Assembly (NCBI GenBank): GCA_946902985.2
Contig: OX336392.1
Coordinates: 467,010,693-467,074,692 of the forward strand
From: Meconema thalassinum
Lineage: Eukaryota; Arthropoda; Insecta; Orthoptera; Tettigoniidae
Direction of reading: 5' to 3'
Length of the DNA stretch: 64,000 nt
Shown here piece by piece: positions 21,784 through 32,594 of this stretch. Both the position numbers and the translations under genes were made by a program. The notes under the pieces are model-generated. The model had not been told where the DNA came from. It made no database searches and saw only the letters and a list, made by a program, of their open reading frames with translations. How positions within the stretch are numbered: position 1 is the stretch's first letter; each line of letters begins with the position of its first letter.

Positions 21784-22088
21784 TGTGTAGTTACGACTTT
21801 TAATTCTGGTTAAATCTGTTTTATGATTTTTATTGTGTTATGTATTGTATTGTTCACTATGCCTTATTTGTTTTATCCTTTTTTACCATCCGCCTTTTAT
21901 TCTTTTTTATTCAAATAAGGCATAATTTTTGGGGCTCACTGTCTGTTTTTATAAACACCATTTTCGCTCCATCCATGGCAGTGAGTTGTTTTTATCTACA
22001 TCCTTTCATTTCACGCCATTTCATTTCATTAGGGGCCGATAACCTCGATGTTAGGCCCCTTAAAACAACAATTATCATCATCATCATC
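21784..22088 (+). other. LINE 3' UTR with conserved tail stem-loop
   Basis: After the ORF2 stop comes a T-rich UTR. At 22031-22060 there is an 11-bp stem-loop: the 5' arm AGGGGCC then, after a GA bulge, TAAC; the loop CTCGAT; and the 3' arm GTTA then GGCCCCT. TTAAAACAACAATT and (ATC)n follow. The same structure, usually with loop CTAGAT, ends nearly every non-autonomous element in the window. In LINE/SINE pairs such a shared 3' structure is the site the reverse transcriptase recognises; that role here is inferred. Confidence 0.85.
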
Positions 22089-22109
22089 CAACATAGAAAA
22101 TCCCGCGAA

Positions 22110-22849
22110 GGATGATTATTGCCCCAAATATAGTAATCTCACACTGCCTATAAAATGATCATTAAAAACATGTAGCTATTTAAAATCCATTAGAATTAGT
22201 TGAAGAACGTAGAAGTAGTACTTAGCTTGGCTCCATGGCGAAGGCGATGATCCCTTTGACGGTTGAGATTAAAATTCCAAAATGGCGTAGAATTAAGAGA
22301 TTGCCTCTTGAGTTGAGGAGGCGAGCTCTAGTTGAGCTTCAACTGACTGAGTCGACTGCCGGCGTACAAGTGAGACACGCTCAGCGAAGCACGGAGGGAC
22401 CAGGGAAGGGAAAAGAGTGGGGGTAGGAGACAAAAGGAATACATATAAGAATAGACAACTTAACAAAAATTAATTTTTTCTTGATGAAATGGTCTTCAAA
22501 GAGTTATAGTAGGCGACACTAGCGCAGCCTGGTGGATGAAAAAGTAGACGAAGTTCTCTTGATCACGGAGATGATAGCTGGCAATGGCGACGAGATCTGG
22601 TGGCCAGATTGATAAGGAAGTCCTCTTGTACAGGGAAGAATTGAGGAACTTCAGAGATTCGCTGCTAGATGACACTAGGTGGGTCATGGAAGATATATAT
22701 CTAGAACCGACTCACAAGTAACATGAGAACCATAAACAGCAAGGAGAAATTAGAAGATCACTGTTGGTGTTTGAGAAAGAGGAAGGAATGAACTAGCAAA
22801 GAGAAGTAAAAGCTTACTCTATCTTACCGTGTATTCCAAAGAATACACC
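22110..22849 (-). repeat. Dispersed repeat with 5' hairpin (partner of 54409-55130)
   Basis: On the minus strand it begins with a perfect hairpin, GTGTATTC-TTTG-GAATACAC (22829-22848), followed by CGGTAAGATAGAGTAAGC. It matches the plus strand at 54409-55130 throughout, for example CTTCCATGACCCACCTAG and CAAGAGGACTTCCTT. No coding capacity is evident. The superfamily is not recognised; it could be a solo LTR or a non-autonomous DNA element. Confidence 0.75.
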
Positions 22850-23042
22850 AACCACCCCGTGGCACCTCAGCCCATGTTTGAACCTGGCCTACCAATCGAC
22901 CGCTGCCCAGCCATTCGGCCTACACATTGGAGGGTGAAGCGAGGTCAGGTCGCGTCACCTCGATCGTTAATTTTTGTCTCCGTGACCGCCCGCTTCCCCA
23001 CTGTCAGACAACTACTCAATTGTCCTAACGAGGCTGAGTGTG
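22850..23042 (-). mobile_element. SINE family S1, 3' fragment
   Basis: It matches the 3' half of the SINE at 8320-8634, including GGGCAGCGGTC and AATTGAGTAGTTGTCTGAC on the minus strand. The tRNA-like head is missing and the copy is cut at the junction with the LINE fragment at 23044. Confidence 0.75.
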
Positions 23043-23043
23043 T

Positions 23044-23464
23044 ATGATGATGATGATGATGATAATTGTTGTTTTAAGGGGCCTAACATCGAGGTTATCG
23101 GCCCCTAATGAAATGAAATGGCGTGAAATGAAAGGATGTAGATAAAAACAACTCACTACCATGGATGAAACGAAAATGGTGTTTATAAAACAGACAGTGA
23201 GCCCCATAAATTATGCCTTATTTGAATAAAAAATAAATAAAAGGTGGATGGTAAAAAAGGATAAAACAAATAAGGCATAGTGAACAATAAAACAGATGAA
23301 CACAATAGAAAACATAAAACAGATTTAACCTGAATTAACAGTCGTAACTACACATTAAAACTTAAAAAAGTAACCACTCTCCCTCATGAACCGGATGACG
23401 AGGTCAGCTGACGGCCCGTCATCACGGAGAATAAGGGAGAGGGTATTAGGCAGTTTAAGAGTCC
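23044..23464 (-). mobile_element. 5'-truncated LINE copy joined to the tail of copy B
   Basis: About 420 bp of the I-superfamily LINE: the last ~30 codons of ORF2, the 3' UTR, the stem-loop (loop CTCGAT) and the (ATC)n tail. Its 5' end (GGACTCTT) directly abuts the (ATC)n tail of the full copy B at 23465. In element orientation it therefore lies immediately downstream, head to tail. Confidence 0.88.
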
Positions 23465-23769
23465 GATGATGATGATGATGATAATTGTTGTTTTAAGGGG
23501 CCTAACATCGAGGTTATCGGCCCCTAATGAAATGGAATGACGTGAAATGAAAGGATGCAGATAAAACCAACTCACTGCCATGGATGAAGCGAGAATGGTG
23601 TTTATAAAACAGACAGTGAGCCCCAAAAATATGCCTTATTTGAATAAAAAGAATAAAAGGCGGATGGTAAAAAAGGATAAAACAAATAAGGCATAGGGAA
23701 CAATACAATACATAACACAATAAAAAACATAAAACAGATTTAACCACAATTAAAAGTCGTAACTACACC

Positions 23770-26700
23770 TTAAAACTTAAAAAAGTAACCACTCTCCCTC
23801 ATGAACCGGATGACGAGGTCAGCTGACGGCTCGTCATCACGGAGAATAAGGGAGAGGGTATTAGGCAGTTTAAGAGTCCTGCGCAGATCGGCCAGATCCA
23901 CACACTCCAAGAGAAGGTGTGCCACGGTTAGGTGGGCGCCGCAAGTACACACAGGAGGATCTTCTCTCTTTAGCAAGTAGGAGTGCGTAGTAATCCCATG
24001 GCCGATCCGGAGTCGACAGAGTACCACAGCTTCCTTCCGGAGAGATCGGAAGGAAGATTTCCACACCTTCGTTGTCTCCTTGATGCCTCTCAGTTTATTG
24101 GGTGGAGGCGTGGCACGCCATGCCTCCTCCCAATGCGACAGGATCGTATGCCGCAACTGAGAGCGCACATCACTAGCAGGCACCTTATACGGTAGCGAGG
24201 GCAGTGCGACTGCCTCTCTCGCCGCCTGATCAGCAAGCTCGTTTCCCGCAATACCCATGTGGCTAGGAAGCCACACAAAGGTCACCCCGGTTCCAGCGTT
24301 ACGCGAACGGACGAGCAGGTCGTGCACACGCTGGACCAACGGGTGCTTCGGGAAACACACATCGATCGCCTGCAGCGCACTCAGAGAGTCAGTACACAAA
24401 AGAAAGTGCTGGTGATCGTCTGATAACGTGTACCGCAGAGCCTCTAAGATGGCATAGAGCTCCGCTGTGTACACGCCACAGGCCTCGGGAAGTGAAAAGA
24501 GAAACCGACGATCCTCAACCACAAATGCACACATTACTTTCTCGTTTACCCTCGCACCGTCCGTGAATAGAAGCCCTGATCCCGGCTCACCACGGACTGG
24601 AACAGCCTCCGATGGACGGAGGAGTCCGTGTCCGACTTGGGGCCGGTGTGCAGATCCAGGATGATATCAGGGCGAGAGACCATCCACGGAGGGGCCTTGC
24701 TAGGTACTCGGACGATACAGGAGACAGAAGGAAATCGGAGCTCACGGTATAAGTCATCCAAGCGAATTCCCGCCGGCCGAGTAGCTCGGGCGAGCGCGTC
24801 ATACAGCCGGCGATTCGGATTGGAAAACAAACATGGATAGCTTGGATGAAGTGGCATCTGTCGAATAGTTGCAGCATAGGTCCGCAGTACTTATTGGCGC
24901 CTCAGGTGTAAAGGAGGTACGCCAGCCTCGGCGAGCAAGCTGACGACTGGGCTTGTCCGAAAGGCACCCGTCGCCAGCCTCACACCGCCGTGGTGAACAC
25001 TGTCCAGTTTAACAAGCACTGACTTACGGGCCGAACCATATGCTACACTGCCATAATCTAACCTAGATAAAATCAGTGCCTTATAAAAACGTAGGAGCAC
25101 CGCGCGGTCCGACCCCCATGATGTGCCGCTAAGAAACCGCAACATGTTGAGTTTCTTAGCACAGGCAGTTTTCAAACACCGCACGTGTGGTTCCCACGTC
25201 AATTTCTGATCGAAAAGGAGCCCAAGGAACCGGTACGCGGCAACAACAGGCAAAGCTTCATTGCCCAGATAAAGCTCAGGATCTGGACGGAGGGTGCGCT
25301 TTCGGCAGAAATGGACAACCGAGGACTTAGCGGTTGAGAATCGAAAGCCATGCTCCAGTGTCCAGCGTTCCACTCTTCGAATAGCTTGTTGTAACTGTCG
25401 TTCAGCGACCGCCATATTTTGCGCACTATAATGTAGAGCGAAGTCGTCTACATACAGCGACGGTACCACTGCTGGACCAGCAGCAGCGACTATACCGTTT
25501 ATGGCAATCGCAAATAATGTTACGCTAAGCACCGATCCCTGTGGGACTCCGTTTTCCTGTATATGATATTGCGAATATGTCCCCCCTATTCGGACACGGA
25601 ACAGGCGAAGGGACAGAAAATTCGCAATAAAAACCGGCAAGTTACCTCGGAATTTCCATTGATGCAGGGTAGAGAGGATGCCGTAACGCCTAGTGGTGTC
25701 ATAGGCCATCTCGAGGTCAAAGAAAACAGCGACTAGGTGCTGACTCCGGAGAAAAGCGTAATGTATGGCGGTCTCCAGGCGTACCAGATGGTCGTTGGAA
25801 CACCGAGACGCCCGGAATCCACACTGGTATTCAGACAGGAGTCCCCGTTTCTCCAGGACCCACACTAGGCACCGATTGACCATCCTCTCAAAGAGCTTGC
25901 ACATACCGTTAGTGAGACAAATAGGTCTGTAACTCCCTGTCAATTTGGGATCCTTATCGGGCTTCAGGATAGCTATAATGATACCTTCCTGCCATTGCGC
26001 TGGAAACACACCTTCCAACCAGATACGATTAAATACCCTGAGCAAATAACGAATGCTCTCATCGTTAAGGTGTTTAAGCATCTGGTTGAGAATATTATCC
26101 GGGCCAGGAGACGTGTCCCTGCAGAGCGCCAGCGCTCCGCGGAGTTCCCACTCCGTAAAGGGCACGTTGTACTCCTCCGAAGCGCGGGAAGCAAAGCTAA
26201 GCTGGAAACGTTCCGCTTCGCGCTTCAGGGCCACGAAGGCAGGGTCATAGTTATCGGAAACGGATATATCCGCAAAATACGAGGCGAGATGGTTTGCAAC
26301 GCGATAAGGATCTGTAACCAATTCATTATCAATGGAAATTCCCGGTACAGTAGAAGATGTCTGAATTCCCGAAATGCGTCGTAGTTTAGTCCACACTTGA
26401 GACGAGGGGGTATGTGCCGTAATAGAAGACACATACCGTTCCCAGGATTGTTTCTTACTCTGGCGAATAAGAATCCGTGCCTTGGCACGAAATTTCTTAA
26501 ACGCCACCAAATTGGCCAAGGTTGGACGCCGTCGGTAGTGCTTATGAGCTCGATGACGGTCTCTTATTGCCGCTGCAATATCCTCTGTCCACCAAGGGAC
26601 AAGTTTGCGACGAGGAGTCCCAGAAAAGGATGGAATGGACTCTTCGGCAGCAGCAAGAAGCACATCGGTGATGTGCTGTACCTCGTCATCGACGCTCCGG

Positions 26701-27437
26701 CAACCAAGATCAACGAACACAGCTCGTTCTTGAAACGAGGGCCAATTTGCCCGCTTAAGAACCCAACGACTGGGGAACTCCACGGGCGTCTGGTTCTGAA
26801 GGGTACGATCGGGAAATGGTCACTGTCACAGAGGTCGTCGTGTACATACCAACCAAATAGGGGGACCAGCGCACGGCTACACGCACTCAAGTCAATGTGT
26901 GAGTACGTGCCGTGCGCTAAGCTAAAATGTGTAGCTTCCCCTGTATTTAATAGAGATAAATCCAACCCTTGAATTAAGCCCTCCACGTCCCTTCCTCTGG
27001 GGCAGGAAGATGGTGATCCCCATTGAGGGTGATGCGAGTTGAAATCACCCACGAGTAGGAAAGGCACTGGAAGTTGATCAACAAGTTCTAAGACGTCATT
27101 AATATCAAGGGGCTGGTTCGGTGGAAGGTACACGTTACAAACAGTTGTCATAAGAGGCAAGGACACGCGAACTGCAATAGCTTCCACAGGAGTGGCGAGT
27201 GGAAACTCCTCACTATAGCAGTCAGAGCGAACGAAGGTACAAACGCCCCCCGGAAGCCCGGGCGGCGTCTTGTCGCTCTTTAGAGTATAGTCGAAAACCT
27301 CTCAGAACAGTCTCGTGATCAGGTCTGAGGTTAGTTTCCTGTAGGCAGACTATACTCGCTGCGTATTGGGCAATAAGCTGACGGAGTTCAGTCAAATGCC
27401 TGTCATAACTGTTACAATTCCACTGTAACAGTGCCAT
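23770..27437 (-). pseudogene. LINE ORF2 pseudogene, copy B
   Basis: It matches copy A ORF2. Breaks seen are: the shared six-base C/G-run frameshift at 27246-27251; a frameshift near 26800 between the endonuclease and the linker; a CAA-to-TAA stop at about 24891 after the RT region; and a small deletion near 24580 just before RNase H. The RT segment 26783-24891 and the RNase H segment 24534-23770 are otherwise well kept, including YVDDF, CTDSLSALQ and WLPSHMGIAGNE. Apart from the shared frameshift, these breaks are private to copy B and so post-date its insertion. Confidence 0.9.
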
Positions 27438-27471
27438 TGTGTGATCTTAGGGAATAAGTTGGAGCAGCAAG

Positions 27472-29045
27472 CTACAACTTAGACTCTGGAGGATCTACAG
27501 TCACTACGTCGACTATAATCTCCATGTCCTCAGGCGAGGTCATGGAGTGAATCGACTCGGTGGAAGATTTTCTGGACGCAGTTCGGCGGCGGGGGGATCT
27601 CCGTGGGGAGCGCGCAGATCTGTGGACCGAAACGTCCCCAGGCGCAGAAGCATCCGCAGGTGTTGGGGCGGATGGCTTCCCCCTTTGTGGAGAAAGGGAA
27701 TGCGTAGTGCGGGGTCTCTTCTTACCCGCCCCCGCCTCTTTAAGATATATAGACGGGTCAGGAGCCGAATTCTTGACCCTGGTCGACGACCGTTTGGGTG
27801 GGGAGAAAGTCTTCGACTTCCTCCCGAGTGGGGAGTAAGTCTTCAACTTCCTCGCCTGGTGTGCGGGCGGAGCAGCCTTCGCTCGCACAGCCTTCGTGCT
27901 GACCGAAGGTGGAGTTGAAGTCACCATCGGGCGTTGCGTTATAATCATAGTTGCTGGCTTCGGAACAGGTAACTCAGTTGCAGGTTTCACTGCTGGTACA
28001 AGAGATGAGGTCGCCGGGACCAAATTTGGTATTATGGCTCTATAATCAATCGTTGGAGAAGGCGAAATCGTGGTATGGTACTTCTAGCGGGCTTCCTGGT
28101 AGGTGAGACCATCCAGGGTTTTGATCTCCTGGATTTTCTTCTCACTCAGGAAGACAGGGCAATTCCTGTCCCGAGGAGAATGAAATCCAGGGCAATTAGT
28201 GCACTGATAAGGTGTTGTGCACTCTTCCGCTTCGTGTGGTACCTTACCGCATGTCCCGCAGATTTCGGGGCTCGAGCATCGGGATAACATGTGCCCGAAC
28301 TTCTGGCACTTATAACACCTCATTGGTGGAGGGATATAAGGCCGTACGTCACAACGGTAACTTGTAACCTTGACTTTCTCCTGGAGCACCGAAAGCTCAA
28401 AGGAAATAATGAAAGCACCAGTATCCACGATTTGACCATTGACCTTGCGCGTAATGCGCCGGACATCAGTCACGTGACGGTGCTGCATATCCTCCTTGAG
28501 CTCCTCGTCAGTGTTCAGAATCAGGTCCCGGTGGAAAATAACTCCTCGGACCAGATTCAGGGACGTGTGCTTTTCCACTTTGACGGGATTTTCGCCAAAG
28601 TGGTCACATTGCAAAAGTTGTTCAACTTGCTCACCAGTCCTAGTCTTGAGCAACAAGCTACCGTTCCCCATCTTTTGTACTTTCTCAAGCTCACCATAGA
28701 CACCTTCTATGTGGCGAGAAAACAAAATACTCTTTACCAGCTTGAAATCACCCCCATCTGTTCTGGTAGCTACCAGAAACTTGGGGGTGTTAGCACCCAG
28801 ATATTCACGCGCAGATTGTTCCCAGGGGGTTGATCCCCGTAGGGAATCAAATGTTAAAGACTGGGGTGTAGGACCACCCTGTTTGGGGATTTTCCTTTTG
28901 AACCCATGGCCAGATCATCCTCCTCGAATGCCACCGACATCCGATCACGGGCCGTCACAGTAGGCGCTACCCAGCCAGGGCAACGCCCGCCTAGCTTGGA
29001 AGGCATTGCCCGGGGGTCCGATGTTTTACAATGCCGTATCGGCAT
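27472..29045 (-). pseudogene. LINE ORF1 pseudogene, copy B
   Basis: It matches copy A ORF1. A frameshift lies after residue ~60 (near 28860) and an AAG-to-TAG stop at about 28083 after the knuckles. About 20 codons of the Ala/Pro-rich region are missing relative to copy A. All three knuckles are intact here, including the Cys in CGTCGKVPHEAEEC that is Tyr in copy A. Confidence 0.85.
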
Positions 29046-29450
29046 GTACCCCTTGGCATATACTGGATTTTACAGCTCAGACATTCGGCTGTGCGGGGAC
29101 CTGGGTAGTCAGGCGGATACTACTGAACGGGTACATGGCACACCCACCTGTCGGCGCGGCCAAGACCGGAACAGGCTTTCGAGCGAAGTCGCTAGCGTAA
29201 GTGGCCCATCCCCTAACAGCACGCACATATAGAAATTTTGGTTGCCAGACCCTGAAAGCAGTAACGGAAAGAAGTGCGATATATCCTAATGAGAGTTATA
29301 CCGCACGGGTGTATGTCTTTTAGAGCTGACTGTCAAACCCTCGAAAGGGGACCGTTCCGAGAAGCCCTTTTAGTCGCCTTTTACGACTGGCAGGGATTAC
29401 CGTGGATGTATTTGCTTCCTCCCACCCACTGGGGGTCCAATTCACAAAAC

Positions 29451-29575
29451 AACGCGGAGTCCTTAAAGTATAGCCAGGGTCGCCCCTTTTAGTCGCCTCT
29501 TACGACAGGCAGGGGATACCGTGGGTGTATTCTAAACCCCCCACCCACAGGGGGGAGGCTGAATGTACACTTTTC
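29451..29575 (-). repeat. Second LINE 5'-UTR-like fragment beside copy B
   Basis: On the minus strand it contains CCACGGTATCCCCTGCC followed by GTCGTAAGAGGCGACTAAAAG, a variant of the copy A/B 5' UTR motif (CGTAAAAGGCGACTAAAAGG). It lies directly upstream of copy B, separated by about 30 bp. It is probably the remnant of a related LINE. Confidence 0.6.
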
Positions 29576-29825
29576 CTTCTCCTGATGCAGAATTGAGAAT
29601 ATGCAGGTTCGATTGCTACCTCAGGCATCCTAGATGTGGTTTCCATGGTTTCTCATTTCTACTCTAGGCAGATGCCGAGATTGTACCTAAATTAAGACCA
29701 TGGACACCACCTAACCATATCCTAGACCAATTACAAGTACACAATAGTACGCTACAGCGGTTACAATAACACAGATTATCAGAGAGATTCCATATACTCC
29801 ATAGTACTACATAATCGCAAAGCCT
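29576..29825 (+). mobile_element. SINE family S3, degenerate 3' part
   Basis: It resembles the S3 body: a TTTCTCATTTCTACTCTAGG stretch against S3 'ttaccacttctactccaag', AGATGCCGAGATTGTACC against 'aatgccggagtgggtcc', and 'acagattatcagagagattc' against 'acaggttatcagacaaatcc'. No tRNA-like head remains and the ends are unclear. Confidence 0.5.
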
Positions 29826-29890
29826 TCAAAATGAATAAACGACAAAAAGTACCCTTTTCCAGCCCTGAAGTCAGATCTTAAGTATGACTG

Positions 29891-30151
29891 GGTGCGTTGC
29901 TCAGTGGTAACGTTCTCGCATGCTGTGCCCAAGGTTACAGGATCGAATCATGGCGTAGTTAGTTGGCATTTGAGGGTGCGTAAATGCTATGGAGCCAGAG
30001 CCATGTCAGTAGTTTTACTGGCACGTTAATGATTCCATTCGGGACAAAATTCCGAAACCCCGTCGTCTATAGATCATACGTTTCTGGCGGGAATCTAACC
30101 CAGAGCCTCCTCGGTAAGAGAAAAGCCTGCTATCCATACACCACGGGGGAC

Positions 30152-30187
<36 letters not shown>
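29891..30187 (+). mobile_element. tRNA-derived SINE-like element, family S5, (AAT)n tail
   Basis: An A-box-like TTGCTCAGTGGTAACG and a B-box-like GGATCGAATCA lie ~40 bp apart near 29896-29950. A ~200-bp body and an (AAT)n run at 30152-30187 follow. No TSD was identified. Confidence 0.55.
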
Positions 30188-30188
<1 letters not shown>

Positions 30189-30494
30189 TAAGGGGTTTAA
30201 GGTACCTTTTAACTCTTGTGGCCTTTTAAAAGAATAAAGGCATAATGTTTGATTCAGTGAATCTGTGCTAGATCCCATTTGGTACAACCCTACATGGAAG
30301 CGTGTTTACGGGAAATTCCCGAGCCAGCGGGTCATTCTGAAAGATCAAGTAAGTTATCTTAGCTTTTGGGTTTTCACAATGGTAGTAGTGGGGGACCGAA
30401 GGGGGAAAGATCTCAGCGGAAGAACCAGAACTTGGCCTGGGGCAAGTGGCCAGAAAGGACTGTGCGATGGAATGACAAGATAAGAAAGATCCAC
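30188..30494. other. Unassigned spacer
   Basis: No supported feature. It lies downstream of the pogo-like fragment and may be foreign sequence fused to its truncated 3' end. Confidence 0.4.
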
Positions 30495-31199
30495 TCAGAA
30501 GATTAGCTGGCTCAATTCGCCAACACCCCTCCAAGCTTCCTTCATTGGTCGCAACACAGAGACATCAAGGGGCTGAGTGAGGTGAGTAGAGTTTGGCGGT
30601 AGGAGGACAAACTCAATGTCATTCTCCCTGCACTCTTTGATCACAAATTCTGAAACATGACTTAGAAGATTATCTACAATCAAAGCCTTCCTTCCTTGTA
30701 ATCTACGCATCTTCATGAACCATTCTCCAAACAGTTGCATATCAAACCAACCAGACTTGCTCATACCATACTCTGATCCAAATACTACTCCTACCTTCCA
30801 CGTAGGGTAGACACCAGACACTGAACTGGAACCAAGTGCCTTGTATACAACAAAAGGCGGGAGTAAAATACCGTCTGTAGAAGCAGCAAACATTACACTT
30901 GTGGACTGCTTACTGTGATCGATGATCCTTTCCGCATGTCGACAACCTCTTCTTACGAAAACTTTGCATACTCCAGGATCTTCCTTAAAGTTGGTTTCAT
31001 TGTAATTAATGATATTTGAAGGTGGTATGCCCTCCCAAGTCTTGCAAAGATTTTTAAAATAAGCTTGAAGTGTCTCTTTTGTGACACCAGCTCGAGCCCT
31101 CTTCATGTTCTCGCACAGACGTTGGGTAAGTGCTGTTTGCCGACAGAGGAGGTTTTTAATCCACTCAATTCCAGGCCTGTTTTCTTTGAATTTTTTCAC
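30495..31199 (-). pseudogene. pogo/Tigger-like DDE transposase fragment with mutated active site
   Basis: A 234-codon frame carries the DDE domain of a pogo/jerky-type transposase. It contains ARAGVTKETLQAYFKNL, then IINYNETNFKEDPG where the first catalytic Asp of the usual YDET is Asn (AAT). The second Asp lies in ALIVDNLLSHVS, and NSTHLTQPLDV holds the third acidic position before RPMKEAWR. The N-terminal DNA-binding domain and the C-terminal region after the DDE domain are missing; the end (GVGELSQLIF) is not transposase sequence. It is a catalytically dead, truncated relic. The fragment at 6972-7693 keeps the missing C-terminal part of a relative. Confidence 0.82.
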
Positions 31200-31330
31200 A
31201 ACACGGCCTTGCCTCTTTCAATAGTCCTGCACTGTATCACTGATGTCACGTGTCTGTAATGGAAATCCCCAGTCAGCACAAAGTAAAATCCCACAATAAT
31301 TATTTGTTCATCTTCGTCATTCAAGACTGT

Positions 31331-31924
31331 CTGCCCCCCAGGGGCTCACATCTTGTGGGACGTGGGTTGGCGACCACGGGGCCCCAGCTGAGTCCGGCAT
31401 TGCTTCCACTTACTTCTGCCGGGCTCCTCTCCGCCTTCTTTCCTGTTGACCTTACTTGGTCAACTCTTGTTTTCTTCCGACCCCGACGGTATTAGGGTAT
31501 CCGAGGCCTAGGGAGTCTCTTCCTTTCCCGCCTTAATTGGCCCTTGTCTCATCCTTTCTGATACCCTCCTTCTGCGAGGGATCAGCCTTCCTTTTCTTTT
31601 TCTGTTATCTCCTGCCTTCTGCTCAAGGCCCTCAAGGAGGCAGGGTGTATGTAGCCTCACCACTTCTGGTGCACCCTAGATATTGCTACATCCTCAGGGG
31701 CTCACGGCTGGTGAGTTCGGGAGTTGGCGACCCCGAGGGATTCCTGATCTGGGTCCGGTTTCCCCCCTTTTATCCATTACCTGTGGGGCGGACCCTGTCC
31801 TCTTTCACTTTCCTATCTGCCTTTTATTGCTCTCCTTCCTTCCAAGTCCCTCAATCCGCATTCTTCGAGGGTTGAGGGCATTTCTTTTCCTCCTGTCCTT
31901 CATTTGCCTTATTCTCCTTTTGTT
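31331..31924 (+). mobile_element. Short tail-sharing element, 3' truncated
   Basis: A head CCCCCCAGGGGCTCACATC, a second AGGGGCTCAC near 31695 and a body like the copy at 48373-49104. It stops at TTCTCCTTTTGTT with no stem-loop or tail. It is followed immediately by another element start. Confidence 0.8.
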
Positions 31925-32217
31925 CCCCCCCCCCCCAGGGGCTCACATCTAGTGGGATGTGGGTTGGCGACCACGGGGCCCCAGCTGAGTCCGGCATTGC
32001 TTCCACTTACTTGTGCCGGGCTCCTCTCTGTCTTCTTTCCTGTCGACCTTACTTGGTCAACTCTTGTTCTCTTCCGACCCCGACGGTATTAGGGTATCCG
32101 AGGCCTAGGGAGTATTTTCCTTTCCCGCCTTAATTGGCCCTTGTCTCTTCTTTTCTGATTCCCTCCTTCTGCGAGGGGTCAGCCTTCTTTTTCTTTTCAT
32201 GTTATCTCCTGCCTCCT
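31925..32217 (+). mobile_element. Short tail-sharing element, first monomer only
   Basis: It begins with a C-run and AGGGGCTCACATCTAGTGGG directly after the previous copy. It ends at about 32217 (TCTCCTGCC) where unrelated sequence begins. Only the first of the two monomers is present. Confidence 0.78.
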
Positions 32218-32586
32218 GTGTTGAGGATTTCCTTGTGGATCCTTGGTGTTCATGATAGGGAGCAGGCCATGGTCCGTACTCTTCCAACCCCAGCTGAGAG
32301 GATCCTTTGGTCTGTCATACCAGCCCTGGATTTGGTGGTAGACACGAAGAATATGTTGGGTGGCGGCTGCGTTTGTTGGTGGTAGAGAGGCCAGATTGAA
32401 AGTTGGTTTTATGGGGGATTTTGAGAATATCTCGTGGCGGATTTGGTCCAATGAGGTCTCATTGGCCTTAGGTGAATACAGGAATAGTTGACCTTCTAAA
32501 ATGAGGTCCCCAGGATCAGCATCTGCATGCTGTAAAACCTTGACAGCCTCCTGTAAAGCCGTGCCTGTTTTCAAGGAGTTTGACAA
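32218..32586 (-). pseudogene. Fragment of an unnamed insect repeat-associated protein
   Basis: The minus-strand frame reads a conserved-looking stretch with FNLASLPPTNAAATQH, VYHQIQGWY and DPLSWGWK, and breaks at MNTKDP where the short element begins. I recall similar stretches, followed by a Cys-rich tail, in many uncharacterised insect repeat proteins. I cannot name the family or function. No start or end of the gene is visible. Confidence 0.45.
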
Positions 32587-32594
32587 ACTTCAAC

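Larger units (their letters stand above)
16031..22088 (+). mobile_element. I-superfamily LINE, near-complete copy A
   Basis: A ~6.06-kb non-LTR retrotransposon. It has a 5' UTR with the motif CGTAAAAGGCGACTAAAAGG near 16095, ORF1 (16436-18070), a 34-bp spacer, ORF2 (18105-21783 with one frameshift) and a 3' UTR ending in a stem-loop (22031-22060, loop CTCGAT), an A-rich linker and an (ATC)n tail. The order endonuclease, reverse transcriptase, RNase H, plus a knuckle-bearing ORF1, places it in the I superfamily. The 5' boundary is taken from where copies A and B stop matching. No clear TSD was found. It is the best candidate source of the enzyme that moves the tail-sharing elements. Confidence 0.9.
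23465..29450 (-). mobile_element. I-superfamily LINE, full-length copy B, decayed
   Basis: It has the same structure as copy A on the opposite strand: 5' UTR near 29450-29050, ORF1 (29045-27472), ORF2 (27437-23770) and a 3' UTR with stem-loop and (ATC)n at 23465. It is closely similar to copy A throughout, but has stops and frameshifts in both ORFs. No TSD was found. The two copies lie tail to tail about 1.4 kb apart. Confidence 0.9.
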
